DNA from: Bradyrhizobium sp. WSM471
Lineage (GTDB): Bacteria; Pseudomonadota; Alphaproteobacteria; Rhizobiales; Xanthobacteraceae
Length of the DNA stretch: 64,000 nucleotides
NCBI RefSeq assembly: GCF_000244915.1
Contig: NZ_CM001442.1
Span: 1,798,001 to 1,862,000, forward strand
Reading direction: 5' to 3'
Positions 1 to 9,991 of the stretch are shown here, one piece after another. Position 1 is the first letter of the stretch. Each line of letters begins with the position of its first letter. The notes under the pieces are model-generated. The model did not search any database. It saw nothing but the letters and a program-made list of their open reading frames with translations, and was not told the origin of the DNA. The position numbers and the translations under genes are program-made.

Positions 1-88
1 GCATATGGCTGACCGGCGCTTGCTCGGCAAGAAACGGCCGCACCGTATCGGCGAGCATTGCCTGGTCTTCGGTGTGGAAGAGGGGCAC
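1..88 (-). CDS. acyl-CoA dehydrogenase, N-terminal part only (cut by window edge)
   Basis: The first 88 bases, read on the minus strand, give a GTG start (complement of 86-88) and an open frame of 29 codons beginning MPLFHTEDQAMLADTV and continuing FLAEQAPVSH. This is the usual opening of an acyl-CoA dehydrogenase (short acidic lead, then an MLxDTVRxFLAE helix). The start lies only 3 nt after the stop of the acyl-CoA dehydrogenase at 92-1273, so the two genes are almost certainly co-transcribed. Paired genes of this kind often encode the two chains of a heteromeric acyl-CoA dehydrogenase; that is inference. The rest of the gene lies outside the window, so catalytic residues cannot be checked. 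Confidence 0.75.
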   Translation of the reverse strand, partial: MPLFHTEDQAMLADTVRPFLAEQAPVSHM

Positions 89-91
89 GTA

Positions 92-1273
92 TTAGGCTCC
101 GGGTAACTGGAGTATGCGCTTGGCGATAATATTGAGCTGCACCTCGGAGGTGCCGCCTTCGATGGAATTGGCCTTGGTGCGGAGCCAAGCGCGAGCGTGG
201 GCGCCGCCGAGAGAGCGCTCGCTCTCCCACTCCAGAAAATCCGAGCCTCCGACGTCCATCATCAGCTCGTAGCGCTGCTTGTTCAGCTCGGTCCCAAAAT
301 ATTTTATCACCGAAGCCTGGGCGGGGTGCGCACGCTCGTGCTTCAACTCGTCGGTAACGCGTTCCGACGTGGCCACAAACGCTTGAGCGCGGACCTCGAA
401 GAGAGCGATTCGAGCACGCAAAACGGGATCGTCCAGCCGACCGTCCGCCTCCGTACCTACCGTCCGCTTGGCCATCTCCCCGAGCGACAGCTGGCTAATC
501 CCTAGACCGGTGCCAGAAAGGCTCTCACGTTCGTGGCTGAGTAAATATTTGGCGATATCCCAACCTTTGTTTAACTCGCCGACCAAGTTCTTCTTCGGCA
601 CTTTCACGTTGTCTAGAAACGTCTCGCAAAAAGGCGAGTAGCCGGAGATCAGTCTGATCGGCTTAACCGAGACACCAGGCGTTTCCATGTCGATCAGCAG
701 AAACGAGATGCCATTGTGCTTGCTTGAGGTATCTGTCCGTACGAGACAAAAGATCCAGTCTGCTTTGTCTGCATCGCTGGTCCAAATCTTCTGGCCATTC
801 ACCAAGAAATGGTCACCCTTATCCTCCGCCCGGGTAGCCAGCGACGCAAGGTCGGAGCCAGCTCCCGGCTCGGAATAGCCTTGGCACCAAAGAACTTCGC
901 CGCGGACCAACTTTGGCAGGTGCTCAAGCTTCTGTTCCTCGCTGCCATATTTGAGGAGGGCCGGACCGAGCGTGTAAAGGCCGAACGAACTCAACGGAAT
1001 GCGGCAACCGAGACGGCTCATTTCGCTTCGGAGGATCTTTGTCTCCTCGGGAGAAAGCCCACCTCCACCGTATGGCTTGGGCCAGTCCGGCGCTGTCCAG
1101 CCCTTCTCAGCCATGAGGTCCAACCAGACCTTTTGGGCGGGGTCCTTGTAAACGGCTCGGCGGCCGCCCCAAACGGCATCGTCCTCCGAACAAATCGGTT
1201 GGCGCATTTCCGGCGGGCAGTTCGCTTCGAGCCATGCTTGCGTCTCCCGACGGAAAGTCTCAAGATCGCTCAC
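92..1273 (-). CDS. acyl-CoA dehydrogenase (FadE-like)
   Basis: This 393-aa protein would oxidise an acyl-CoA to the trans-2-enoyl-CoA with FAD and pass electrons to ETF. Family features are the middle-domain motif GYSEPGAGSDLASL, the following NGQKIWTSDADKADW strand, and near the C-terminus the SIEGGTSEVQLNI segment used in FAD and subunit contacts. Length is normal for the family. The start is GTG with a strong GGAGGGA ribosome site 8 nt upstream. A second acyl-CoA dehydrogenase gene begins 3 nt after its stop, which suggests a two-subunit enzyme of the type used on bulky acyl-CoA substrates. The substrate cannot be told from sequence. Confidence 0.93.
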   Translation of the reverse strand: MSDLETFRRETQAWLEANCPPEMRQPICSEDDAVWGGRRAVYKDPAQKVWLDLMAEKGWTAPDWPKPYGGGGLSPEETKILRSEMSRLGCRIPLSSFGLYTLGPALLKYGSEEQKLEHLPKLVRGEVLWCQGYSEPGAGSDLASLATRAEDKGDHFLVNGQKIWTSDADKADWIFCLVRTDTSSKHNGISFLLIDMETPGVSVKPIRLISGYSPFCETFLDNVKVPKKNLVGELNKGWDIAKYLLSHERESLSGTGLGISQLSLGEMAKRTVGTEADGRLDDPVLRARIALFEVRAQAFVATSERVTDELKHERAHPAQASVIKYFGTELNKQRYELMMDVGGSDFLEWESERSLGGAHARAWLRTKANSIEGGTSEVQLNIIAKRILQLPGA

Positions 1274-2792
1274 GTTGTAAGTCCCTCCGCTTTGCGAGGC
1301 TGCTCAGCGGCTGCTTCGACATTTTATGCGTGTTGCTAATCCGTGGCGCGCGCCGTTCCAGCCCGCGCGCAATCATCGGAAGGGAGAACGTGTCGCAGAA
1401 CAAACGCCAAACGTAGAACGGCGAACCATCGCGATTTGTCGAAGCAATTTCGGCATCAATAGCACTCTGGGGGCTGGCCCACTGCAAGGCGTATCCTTCG
1501 CTCAACATCAGATATTCTTTGACTTTCAAGTATGGCCTCGTTGCACTTGGCCTAATACATCGAAACTTAGGATCAACAACGCTACCGCACCCCAGTGAAG
1601 AAAATCGCTAAGTTCTGGGGATTCCGTGCAGCCTTCCGGCTAAAAAGACCCGACGGTCGCGCTTCACGGCGCTACTCGAGATAGCAGCAGAAGCCGACTT
1701 GCGCGCTTGCTAGAAGATGCATTCCAGCCGACACAAGCGTGCTTGATTCTCTAATCATAGGTCCTAGGTTTCAACGATGGTTCGGGGCGGCGCTTGCGTG
1801 GTTTGAACCCGTTACCGTTCTTCAGCTTGACGCCAACCTCCGTGGCAAGCGAGTGCCTGCCGTGCCGACGTAAGCAGAGTGATACAAAACCAAGCTGGGC
1901 TATCGACACTCCGAAATTAAGCAGGAAAACTGCATCTATGTCCCAAGAATGCATGAATGCCCTCCAACTGCTCAAAACCAAGAGGTATATCGGAGCGGTA
2001 AGCAAGGTAATGTCGCGATCAGAAAAGGCTCCGACGAACGAGCCGAGCGCTTTACAGGAGGGCGCTCGCGTCAGCAAAGTTGGGCGAGACGTTTTGCACT
2101 AGTTGACCGCAAATTGCGGCTTCGAGTGATAAGGCCGGCCGATGTCGAAGGTATTGTGGTCACCATTGTCGTATTCGGGTGCAACCCTCTCAGGCACCGA
2201 AATTTGTAGTGATTGGCGATGGGGCTTGCTTGTTCGCGCCAAGCGCGGCGCTATCCGCGACGTGACTCACAACTCGCCATCGTTCGCCGCATCATTGACA
2301 CCCGGGAACGTTGACCGCGGCGCCTCGGAGGCCTCCAGCAGAGTTGGGCTCAGTCTTCGTGCACAACCGTGGCATTTACGAATATTGGTCGTCGACCGCC
2401 ACTTTGAGCGGGATGAATATTAATCCGATCTCGCCGATACGCGCGCGTTTTGCTGCACGACACTTGCTTCAAGTCGGCATCAGCCTTTGCATCCTTAAAC
2501 AGATCCGCGAAGGCTGTGTCACAGTGCTGGGCAGTTTCTCCCGGAAAGCATTCGGTTCTCTCGCCTCGGGCTCTGCCGCGAAGTATCGGCCATGTCAACC
2601 TAGGCGGGGTAATGGCAAATGGTGGCACAAGTGCACACAAAGAACATGGCATTGGCCGTCTTCGCCGCAGTGGTCGAACGGCAGTCGCCGACTGCCGAGA
2701 CATGTCCCATGAATTTCCAGAGCCGTAGCGAATGGCGGATCTAATCATGGTTGATCAAACCCTTATCTAACCCAAATTCTGGAGGATATTCC
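1274..2792. other. no convincing gene (about 1.5 kb)
   Basis: Short open frames occur on both strands, including a 108-codon minus frame at 1751-2077 with a hydrophobic stretch, but none has a recognisable domain or a clear ribosome site. The region lies between the minus-strand acyl-CoA dehydrogenases and the plus-strand MaoC gene, so both promoters should be here. I could not identify defined promoter elements. Confidence 0.5.
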
Positions 2793-3677
2793 ATGCCGAT
2801 CTATTACCCTGACATTCTGGAGCAGAAGACCGAGCCACGTACCTTTACCTATGGTGAGAAGGATGTGATGCTGTATGCGCTTGGGATTGGCATGGGCCGC
2901 GATCCAATGGATGAGCGTGAGCTGTCGTTCGTGTACGAGAAGAATCTCAAGGTCGCGCCGACAGTGGCCACAGTGCTGGCTTCGGGTAGGGGAGGGTATG
3001 CCACGTCCGCGTCGGACCAGAAGTCAGGCCTCCGGATCAGCGAGCTTAATCTCCTGATGCTGGTTCATGGCGAACAGAAGGTTGAGCTGCACAAGCCGCT
3101 GCCGTCGTCCGGCACAATCACAGCCAATACTCGCACGATCGGCGCTTACGATAAGGGCAAGGACAAAGGTGCGGTCGTCGTCGATGAGACCGTGTGGATT
3201 GACGAAGGAGGCGAGAAGGTAGCCACTCTCACCGAGTCCACTTTCGCCCGCGGCGACGGCGGCTTCGGCGGGCCGTCGCAGGGTGCGCCCGAACCGCACC
3301 GTGTGCCCACACGCAAGCCCGAATCATCAGTCCTAATTGAGACCCGACCGGATCAGGCTCTGCTCTATCGACTGAACGGCGATCTCAATCCGCTTCATTC
3401 CGATCCCGACGTCGCTAAGCAGGCCGGTTTCTCGCGACCGATCCTGCATGGCCTGTGTACCTTCGGGATCACCTGCCGAGCCGTGCTGCAAGAGTTTTGC
3501 GACTACGATCCCGCAAAAATCCTGAGCCACCAAGCCCGATTCTCGGCACCAGTGTTCCCGGGCGACGCCATCACTATCGATCTCTGGCGAGACCGCAGTG
3601 TGATCTCCTTCGAGGCTCGCGTAATTGATCGCGATGCGACTGTGATCAAGAACGGGAAGACGGTGCTGCGCGTCTAG
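2793..3677 (+). CDS. MaoC-family (R)-specific enoyl-CoA hydratase
   Basis: The 294-aa protein has the double hot-dog layout of MaoC/hydratase-2 enzymes, which hydrate trans-2-enoyl-CoA to (R)-3-hydroxyacyl-CoA. The N-terminal half has the FTYGEKDVMLYALGIG opening and the C-terminal half carries the hydratase-2 core: YRLNGDLNPLHSDPDVAKQA followed by FSRPILHGLCTFG, with the Asp/His pair of the active site. I place the start at ATG 2793 because GGAGGA sits 6 nt before it; an upstream in-frame TTG at 2751 has no such site. With the SDR at 20690, which resembles the dehydrogenase part of the eukaryotic multifunctional enzyme type 2, it could carry out two successive beta-oxidation steps (inference). 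Confidence 0.9.
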   Translation: MPIYYPDILEQKTEPRTFTYGEKDVMLYALGIGMGRDPMDERELSFVYEKNLKVAPTVATVLASGRGGYATSASDQKSGLRISELNLLMLVHGEQKVELHKPLPSSGTITANTRTIGAYDKGKDKGAVVVDETVWIDEGGEKVATLTESTFARGDGGFGGPSQGAPEPHRVPTRKPESSVLIETRPDQALLYRLNGDLNPLHSDPDVAKQAGFSRPILHGLCTFGITCRAVLQEFCDYDPAKILSHQARFSAPVFPGDAITIDLWRDRSVISFEARVIDRDATVIKNGKTVLRV

Positions 3678-4328
3678 GCGCGCAGCACGGCGGCGGCTGC
3701 CAAAATGCCGCGTGAACGCGTGCTGCCGTCGCAGAAGAGACTTAGTCGTTCTATCGCACGGCGTGATTTGCAGGCAGATCCCAGAATGGCATTACTTATG
3801 GCTGCAACCGCAAGCGCAGAACACGAGCCCTCACAAGCTCGACGCCTCTCTACGGCGCCCCATCTTCGCCGAATGGCCCTTGAAGAGTGGGATATCAAGT
3901 CGATGCGGCGAGTTCAGGAGCCGTTTCGCCCGGATCGACAGCCGCGATAAGCTTGACCGATTTTGTCAGGAGACTTACTCTTAGCTCGAGCTCAGGAAAT
4001 TCATCTCGCACGAGTGGGTAAATTGTCGCCGAAAATCCATTCGCCCCGCTCATGTCGATGGGGGCGGCACAGCCTTGCCGAAAATTCGTGGCCTTCAAAT
4101 CTGAATTTCGTTGCAGCGGGCCTTTGTTCAAGACAATGGGGTAGCTTGCAATCAGCTCTAGTCGAAACATGATTCATGGCCGCTGAAAACTCGAGAGTCG
4201 AATGAAGCACTACCGGAATTACTGTAAGCGCTAAACCGTGATTCCGGGCACTAGGCTGCCAACGATGTACATGTTTCCATCAAGAATCCGCTCGCGCGGC
4301 TCGGGATCACCCGCCGGACTCGTTAGCG
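3678..4328. other. no convincing gene (about 650 bp)
   Basis: Only short overlapping frames without recognisable domains or ribosome sites are present between the MaoC gene and the IS481 fragment. The transposase-like frame of the fragment runs past its homology limit into this region and stops at 4231; the last 30 or so residues of that frame are flanking DNA, not transposase. Confidence 0.5.
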
Positions 4329-5099
4329 CCCATTCCCGAAGTGCGGTCTGGATGAAGCGTTCGGCCTTGCCGTTTGTTCTCGGCGTGTAGGGCTTGGTGC
4401 GGATATGCTTGATGCCCAAATCCCGACAAGCATCGCGGAATGCGAAGGACTGGTAGCAACTCCCATTATCGGTCATGACGCGCGCGACGTTGACGCCGAG
4501 GGTTTTGTAATAAGCCACAGCCGCCTTGAGGAAAGAAACAGCACTCTCCGCCGTCTCATCGGGCTTGATCTCCGAGAAGGCGACGCGGGAATGGTCGTCA
4601 ATGCAGACATGGACGAAGTCCCAACTGGCGCCACGGCTTTTGTTCGGGCCACTCGGATCGCCAGTGATGCGGTGGCCGACACGCTGGAAACGCCCGAGTT
4701 TTTTGATGTCGAGGTGAATGATTTCGCCTGGATTCTCGCGCTCATAGCGACGTTCCGGCTCGGCCGGCTCCAGATCGCGGATCCGGTTCAAGCCCAAGCG
4801 GCGCAGGACGCGGCTGACGGTGGCCGCCGACACCTCGACCTCGGCTGCGATCTGCTTGCCGGTGTGGCGCTGCCGGCGCAAGGCCTCGATGGCTGCACAC
4901 GTGGCTGGCGGGGTTTGGCTCGGCGATGAATGGGGTCGCGACGAGCGGTCGCGCAAACCATCCACACCTTCCCCGCGGAACCGCTTGACCCATTTGGCGA
5001 CGGTCTTCGGCGTCGTGTTGAACTGGTAGGCAGCGTCGGCCTGGCTCAGCCCACCTTCCACCACGCTTTGGACCATCGCCTCTCGACCTTTGGGCGTCA
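4329..5099 (-). pseudogene. IS481-family transposase, internal fragment
   Basis: The frame encodes helix-turn-helix and DDE integrase sequence (AAYQFNTTPKTVAKWVKRF near the N-terminus, the catalytic core around FVHVCIDDHSRVAFSEI, then VMTDNGSCYQSF and RTNGKAERFIQT). Comparison with the copy at 48431-52303 shows that homology stops abruptly at both sides: after ALREWA at about 4329 and before LTPKGREA at about 5099. Both terminal inverted repeats are therefore missing, so this is a dead remnant and not an element. The open frame runs 4231-5076 only by chance at its 3' end. Confidence 0.88.
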
Positions 5100-5527
5100 G
5101 GGGCGGCGCTGCCGAAACGCCCTTTTAAATGTGATCGGCGCGGCCAGGAAACGCACGAAATGCGTAGTATCTTACCGAATCATACATGTGGTCGATCAAC
5201 AGCAAGGGCAACCGCTTAGCGAGACAGGTCCTCTCGAGTTCGCGCCCCTTTCTTTTGGGTCTCCTCTGCAGTCGAAGAGGCGACCGCGACAATGGCTCGT
5301 ATTGCCTGAGTTACGCAGAATTTCGGCTCTCCGACCGGCCATATAAGTGAAAACCAGCGCTGTGAGCCCGATACATTTTGTCGTGCAAGATAATAGATTA
5401 TGTCGATCGCACGGTCGCGGAGTCAAATACAAGCAGAGGGAACAGTGGGTCAACCGCAAGCGCCGCACGCACGCGTTTCTATGCGATCTCAAACGCGCAA
5501 GCAGCTACTTCGATCAAGGAGAAGATC
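5100..5527. other. intergenic, upstream of importer operon
   Basis: No gene is evident. The open frame of the ATPase gene can be extended back to an ATG at 5378, but the extension (rich in Ser, Ala, Arg) does not look like an ABC domain and no ribosome site precedes it. The promoter of the importer operon should be here or just upstream. Confidence 0.4.
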
Positions 5528-6769
5528 TTGATCCGGCCGTCGGCGGGCGCCACACTTGCGGGAGCGCCAGGGCGCGCGGGAGTAGGGGCGATCCCGGGCA
5601 CGAATAATGCCTTTGTGGAGTTTTCCGGCGTTCAAAAGACCTATGACGGCGAAACGCTGGTTGTTAAGAATCTCAACCTGGACATTGCTCGGGGTGAGTT
5701 TCTGACGATGCTGGGCCCTTCGGGCTCCGGCAAGACGACGATCCTGATGATGCTCGCCGGCTTCGAGGCGCCCACTCATGGCTCGATCCTGCTGGCCGGG
5801 CGTCCAATCGATAACATGCCGCCGCATAAGCGCGACATCGGCATGGTGTTCCAAAATTACGCGCTGTTTCCGCATATGACCGTGGAGGAGAACCTCGCGT
5901 TCCCGCTCAAAGTCCGTAAGTTCGGCAAGGCTGAGGCGGCAACCCGAATTAAGCGGGCGCTCGACATGGTGCGGCTCCGCGCTTACGGCAATCGCCGGCC
6001 CGGCCAGCTTTCCGGCGGACAACAGCAGCGAGTCGCGCTCGCCCGCGCTCTCGTCTTTGATCCCAAGCTTGTGCTGATGGACGAACCCCTCGGCGCGCTG
6101 GACAAGCAGCTGCGCGAGCAGATGCAACTCGAGATCAAGCATATTCACGAAGATCTCGGGGTCACCGTTGTCTACGTGACGCATGATCAGGGTGAGGCGC
6201 TGACCATGTCGGACAGAGTAGCGGTGTTCAACGATGGTGTAATCCAGCAGCTGGCCGCCCCCGCCGAGCTTTACGAGCGGCCGCAGAGTGCGTTCGTCGC
6301 CCAGTTCATCGGCGAGAACAATCGACTGAACGGCACCGTCGTGGCGATGAGTGGGGCGACCTGCAACGTGGAGATTCCGAGCGCCGGCATTGTGCAGGCG
6401 CTAGCCATCAATGTCCAGGCGGTCGGCCGGCCGACCGTGCTGTCGTTACGGCCGGAGCGGGTAACACTGAATCCTGTGCCGGGCTCGCTGCCGAATGTTT
6501 TCAACGCGCGCGTTACCGATCTGATTTACCTGGGCGACCATGTGCGAACCCGCGTCTCGGTGTGCGGTCATGATGACTTCGTGATCAAGCTGCCAAATTC
6601 GGATGGCGTGGTCCAGGTCGAACCCGGGGCGGAAATTACTATCGGCTGGAAAGCAGAGGATTGTCGCGCGCTCGACGCGCCGGCGACGACGAGTGGAGCC
6701 TTCACCGCAAGCGAGGTGAGATCTGCGGCAACGGCGCCTCCATCTGGGGGGCTACAGGGGAGAGAGTAA
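5528..6769 (+). CDS. ABC transporter ATP-binding protein, polyamine (PotA) type
   Basis: Cytoplasmic ATPase of an importer. Counting from the proposed start, Walker A GPSGSGKT is at about residues 63-70, the signature LSGGQQQR at 161-168, Walker B VLMDEP at 182-187, followed by the YVTHDQGEA switch histidine and a C-terminal regulatory OB-like domain (the LSLRPERV region), as in PotA/CysA/MalK-type ATPases. I prefer the TTG start at 5528, preceded by AAGGAGA with good spacing, giving 413 aa; ATG 5378 would give 463 aa. The binding-protein gene begins 4 nt after the stop. Substrate class (putrescine, spermidine or similar amine) is inferred from the whole operon. Confidence 0.9.
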   Translation: MIRPSAGATLAGAPGRAGVGAIPGTNNAFVEFSGVQKTYDGETLVVKNLNLDIARGEFLTMLGPSGSGKTTILMMLAGFEAPTHGSILLAGRPIDNMPPHKRDIGMVFQNYALFPHMTVEENLAFPLKVRKFGKAEAATRIKRALDMVRLRAYGNRRPGQLSGGQQQRVALARALVFDPKLVLMDEPLGALDKQLREQMQLEIKHIHEDLGVTVVYVTHDQGEALTMSDRVAVFNDGVIQQLAAPAELYERPQSAFVAQFIGENNRLNGTVVAMSGATCNVEIPSAGIVQALAINVQAVGRPTVLSLRPERVTLNPVPGSLPNVFNARVTDLIYLGDHVRTRVSVCGHDDFVIKLPNSDGVVQVEPGAEITIGWKAEDCRALDAPATTSGAFTASEVRSAATAPPSGGLQGRE

Positions 6770-6773
6770 GTCG

Positions 6774-7838
6774 ATGAGGACATTCCTAATGATCGCTGGC
6801 GCAATGGCCGTGACAGGCTTGGCCACGAGCGCTCTGATGCCGGTAACATCCGCTCTCGCGGGCGATCAACTGACGATCGCCTCCGGCGGAGGTGCCTACC
6901 AGATGAGTGAGCGCAAGGCCTTATTCGAGCCCTTTTCGAGAGCGACCGGGGTCAAGATTACTGAAGACGAATACGACTATGGTGTCGCCAAGATCCGCGC
7001 CATGGTCCAGTCGAAGACTGTGAGCTGGGACGTGGTCGATGTTACCCAAACGGGTGCCGTAGGATTGTGCGACGAGGGCATCCTCGAGACCATCGACTGG
7101 AAGAAGTTGGGCCTCGACCGGGCCAAGTTCATGGGGGCCGAAAAGCAGGACTGCGGATTGCCGAATCAAGTCTCCGCCACGGTTATCGCCTATGACAAGG
7201 ACAAGCTCGCGAACGGCCCGAAGACCATCGCCGACCTCTTTGACTTGCAGAAATTCCCCGGCAAACGCGGACTGCTTAAGGACCCATACGCTATTGTCGA
7301 ATGGGCGCTGATCGCCGATGGCGTAGCCATCAAGGATGTCTACAAGGTCCTCAACACGTCCGCAGGCGTCGACCGCGCCTTCAGGAAGCTTGATACGATC
7401 AAGAAGGATGTCGTCTGGTGGACGAGCGGCGCTCAGCCGCCACAGCTGTTAGCTGACGGTCAGGTCGTCATGACTGCGGCCTATAACGGCCGAATCTACG
7501 ACGCCGTCAAGAACTCCGGCAAGAATTTCGAGATCATGTGGGATGCCGCGGCGCTAAGCTTTAACTTGTGGGCGATTCCCAAAGGCGGTCCGCGGCTGGA
7601 CGATGCCTACAAATTTATCGCATTCGCCGCTTCGCCTCAGGCGCAGGCAGACCTGACGCACTTCATCACCTACGGACCCGCCAACAGAGATGGGAGCGCG
7701 CTTGTCGATCCGGCGATTCTGCCCCACTTGCCTACTGCGCCCGACCATATGGGCAAGGCCATCGAGGTCGACCCCGCCTTCTGGGCTGCGAAGGGCGACG
7801 AGTTGCGCCAACGCTTTACAGGCTGGCTCGCGAAGTAA
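6774..7838 (+). CDS. periplasmic solute-binding protein, polyamine (PotD/PotF) type
   Basis: The 354-aa protein starts with a classic signal peptide (MRT, hydrophobic core LMIAGAMAVTGLAT, probable cleavage after ALA before GDQLTIAS). The mature part opens with LTIASGGGAYQ and contains SWDVVDVTQT, FPGKRGLL and a C-terminal region typical of the spermidine/putrescine-binding family. It would capture ligand in the periplasm and deliver it to the two permeases downstream. It sits 4 nt after the ATPase gene and 66 nt before the first permease, clearly one operon. Exact ligand is not predictable. Confidence 0.91.
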   Translation: MRTFLMIAGAMAVTGLATSALMPVTSALAGDQLTIASGGGAYQMSERKALFEPFSRATGVKITEDEYDYGVAKIRAMVQSKTVSWDVVDVTQTGAVGLCDEGILETIDWKKLGLDRAKFMGAEKQDCGLPNQVSATVIAYDKDKLANGPKTIADLFDLQKFPGKRGLLKDPYAIVEWALIADGVAIKDVYKVLNTSAGVDRAFRKLDTIKKDVVWWTSGAQPPQLLADGQVVMTAAYNGRIYDAVKNSGKNFEIMWDAAALSFNLWAIPKGGPRLDDAYKFIAFAASPQAQADLTHFITYGPANRDGSALVDPAILPHLPTAPDHMGKAIEVDPAFWAAKGDELRQRFTGWLAK

Positions 7839-7904
7839 GGGCGAAGGAGATGAGGCGGCGAGGCTTCTCTTCGTCGCCTCCAACATTGAATTTGGAGAGA
7901 ATCG

Positions 7905-9155
7905 ATGGCGACGACTGTCGTCCAAATCGCCGGCAGTCCTTATGATATTCCGCTGCGGACCAAACTGAAACAGGTCGAGCGCCGTCGCAAGCTAAGGGCT
8001 TTCACGTTCGTTCTGCCGCTTCTGCTCTTCATCCTGATCGTCTTTGTCTTTCCGATCGGCCGGATGATGCTCGACGCGGTCCATGACACGACGCTGCTGA
8101 GGCTGATGCCGCGAACGATGGCCGCTCTAAGCACCTGGAAAGGCAAAGACCTGCCCGACGAGGCTGTCTATGCTGCGCTCGCGAGCGACCTGAAAGAGTC
8201 CTGGACTCAAAAGACCTCGGCTCTGATCGGTAAGCGAATAAACTATGAGCTACCCGGCGCTAGCAGCCTCGTCGCGTCGAGTGCCCGGAAGGCGAGCACG
8301 CTCTCAGCCGGCCCGTACAAGGCCGCCCTGATTGAGATCAATCCGTTCTGGGGGCAGCACGACGTATGGAGCCTGCTTAGGCGCGGAACTTCGGCCTATA
8401 CGGCCTTTTACCTGCTGCGGTCTGTCGATTACGAGTTCGGGCCGGACAGCCAAATCGTCGCATCGCCGCCGGAGAACGCAATATTCCGCGACGCCTTTTT
8501 GCGAACGCTGGGCATTAGCATCAGCGTAACCGCCGCGACCCTTCTGCTGGGCTTCCCAGTGGCGCATCTCCTGGCGACATTGTCACCCAGGTCCAGCAAT
8601 CTGCTGATGATCATGGTCGTGCTGCCGCTCTGGACCTCGCTGTTGGTGCGCACTACCGCTTGGGTCGTACTTCTGCAGCAGCACGGTGTCGTGAACGACA
8701 CGTTGATCGCGTTGCATGTCATCTCACACCCGGCCGAGCTTATCTTCAATCGGGTGGGGACGATTGTAGCCATGACACATATCCAGTTGCCCTTCACGCT
8801 GCTGCCGATTTACAGCGTGATGAAGACGATCTCGCCAAGTTATGTCCGCGCAGCACGCTCGCTCGGGGCCGGCCCGTTCTACGCCTTCTGGAAAGTCTAC
8901 TTCCCACAAACTCTACCGGGGATTGCCGCGGGCTGCCTGCTGACCTTCATTCTATGCTTAGGCTATTATATAACACCTGCGCTCGTCGGGGGGCCGGCTG
9001 ACCAAATGATCAGCTACTTCGTTGCCCATTATACGAATGAGGAGCTTAACTGGGGCATGGCCTCGGCTCTTGGCGCCATCCTGCTTAGTGCGACGCTGCT
9101 GCTCTACTTTGTCTTCAACAAACTGGTCGGCATTGACCGGATCAAGATGGGGTGA
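7905..9155 (+). CDS. ABC transporter permease, PotB-like, with long periplasmic insert
   Basis: Inner-membrane subunit of the importer. A first membrane segment (FVLPLLLFILIVFVFPIG) is followed by about 140 hydrophilic residues, then the five further helices of the permease core. The ATPase-docking EAA loop is visible as RAARSLGAGPFYAFWKVYFP. At 416 aa it is over 100 aa longer than a standard PotB because of the insert between the first and second helices, a layout seen in some alphaproteobacterial relatives. The ATG at 7905 has TTGGAGAGA upstream. The next permease start overlaps or lies within a few bases of its stop. Confidence 0.9.
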   Translation: MATTVVQIAGSPYDIPLRTKLKQVERRRKLRAFTFVLPLLLFILIVFVFPIGRMMLDAVHDTTLLRLMPRTMAALSTWKGKDLPDEAVYAALASDLKESWTQKTSALIGKRINYELPGASSLVASSARKASTLSAGPYKAALIEINPFWGQHDVWSLLRRGTSAYTAFYLLRSVDYEFGPDSQIVASPPENAIFRDAFLRTLGISISVTAATLLLGFPVAHLLATLSPRSSNLLMIMVVLPLWTSLLVRTTAWVVLLQQHGVVNDTLIALHVISHPAELIFNRVGTIVAMTHIQLPFTLLPIYSVMKTISPSYVRAARSLGAGPFYAFWKVYFPQTLPGIAAGCLLTFILCLGYYITPALVGGPADQMISYFVAHYTNEELNWGMASALGAILLSATLLLYFVFNKLVGIDRIKMG

Positions 9156-9160
9156 AAACA

Positions 9161-9991
9161 ATGGCTGTCTCGGCCTATGCTACTCCAATGGAGAGGGGCT
9201 GGTATTACCTGCACTGCCTAATCTGCGGGGCGGTACTGCTGTTTTTGATCGCACCGATCCTTGTGATCGTCCCGCTCTCGTTCAATTCCGTCCCCTTCTT
9301 CACCTACCCGATGCCGGGGGTGTCCTCGCGCTGGTATCAGGAGTTCTTTCTCACTGACCGATGGCAGGGCGCGCTGCACAATTCGTTTTTCGTCGCGGTA
9401 GCGGTCACGCTGCTATCGACATTGCTGGGTACACTAGCCGCGCTCGGGCTCAGTCGGCCGAACTTCCCCTGGCGAACGGCGGTGATGACCGTACTGATCT
9501 CGCCGATGATCGTGCCGGTCGTTATCACAGCGGTCGCGGTTTATTTCTTCTATGCAGATGTCGGGCTGCTCAATACATTTGCAGGATTGATTCTGGCGCA
9601 CTCCACGCTGGCCACGCCGTTTGTCGTTATCACCGTGACCGCGACGCTGACAGGCTTCGATCAGGCTCTGACCCGCGCAGCCGCCGGGTTGGGAGCGCCG
9701 CCGATCACCGCGTTCTTCAAAGTTACCCTGCCGCTGATACTTCCTGGTATCATCTCTGGTTCGCTCTTCGCCTTCCTCACCTCCTTCGACGAAGTCGTGA
9801 TCGCTCTTTTCGTCGCGAGCGCCGAGCAACGTACCCTGCCGAAAGTCATGTTTTCCGGCATCCGTGAGCAGATCAGTCCCACCATTTCGGCTGCCGCTAC
9901 CGTGCTGATCCTGTTCTCCATCGTCATGATAACTACAATCGAACTGTTGAGGCGGCGCTCAGAGCGTCTGCGCGGCATTCGCCCCACCTGA
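9161..9991 (+). CDS. ABC transporter permease, PotC-like
   Basis: Second inner-membrane subunit, about 276 aa with six predicted helices (first is LICGAVLLFLIAPILVIVPL). The EAA loop reads RAAAGLGAPPITAFFKVTLP. ATG 9161 has GGGGTG 6 nt upstream; an in-frame GTG at 9152 overlapping the previous stop is an alternative. The last 30 codons lie inside a 362-bp tandem duplication, so a second copy of the C-terminal coding end is found at 10263-10353. Confidence 0.9.
   Translation: MAVSAYATPMERGWYYLHCLICGAVLLFLIAPILVIVPLSFNSVPFFTYPMPGVSSRWYQEFFLTDRWQGALHNSFFVAVAVTLLSTLLGTLAALGLSRPNFPWRTAVMTVLISPMIVPVVITAVAVYFFYADVGLLNTFAGLILAHSTLATPFVVITVTATLTGFDQALTRAAAGLGAPPITAFFKVTLPLILPGIISGSLFAFLTSFDEVVIALFVASAEQRTLPKVMFSGIREQISPTISAAATVLILFSIVMITTIELLRRRSERLRGIRPT

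Noticed and set aside
1751..2077. 108-codon minus-strand frame with a hydrophobic segment
   Set aside because: No ribosome site, no recognisable family, and no partner genes; not enough to call a gene.
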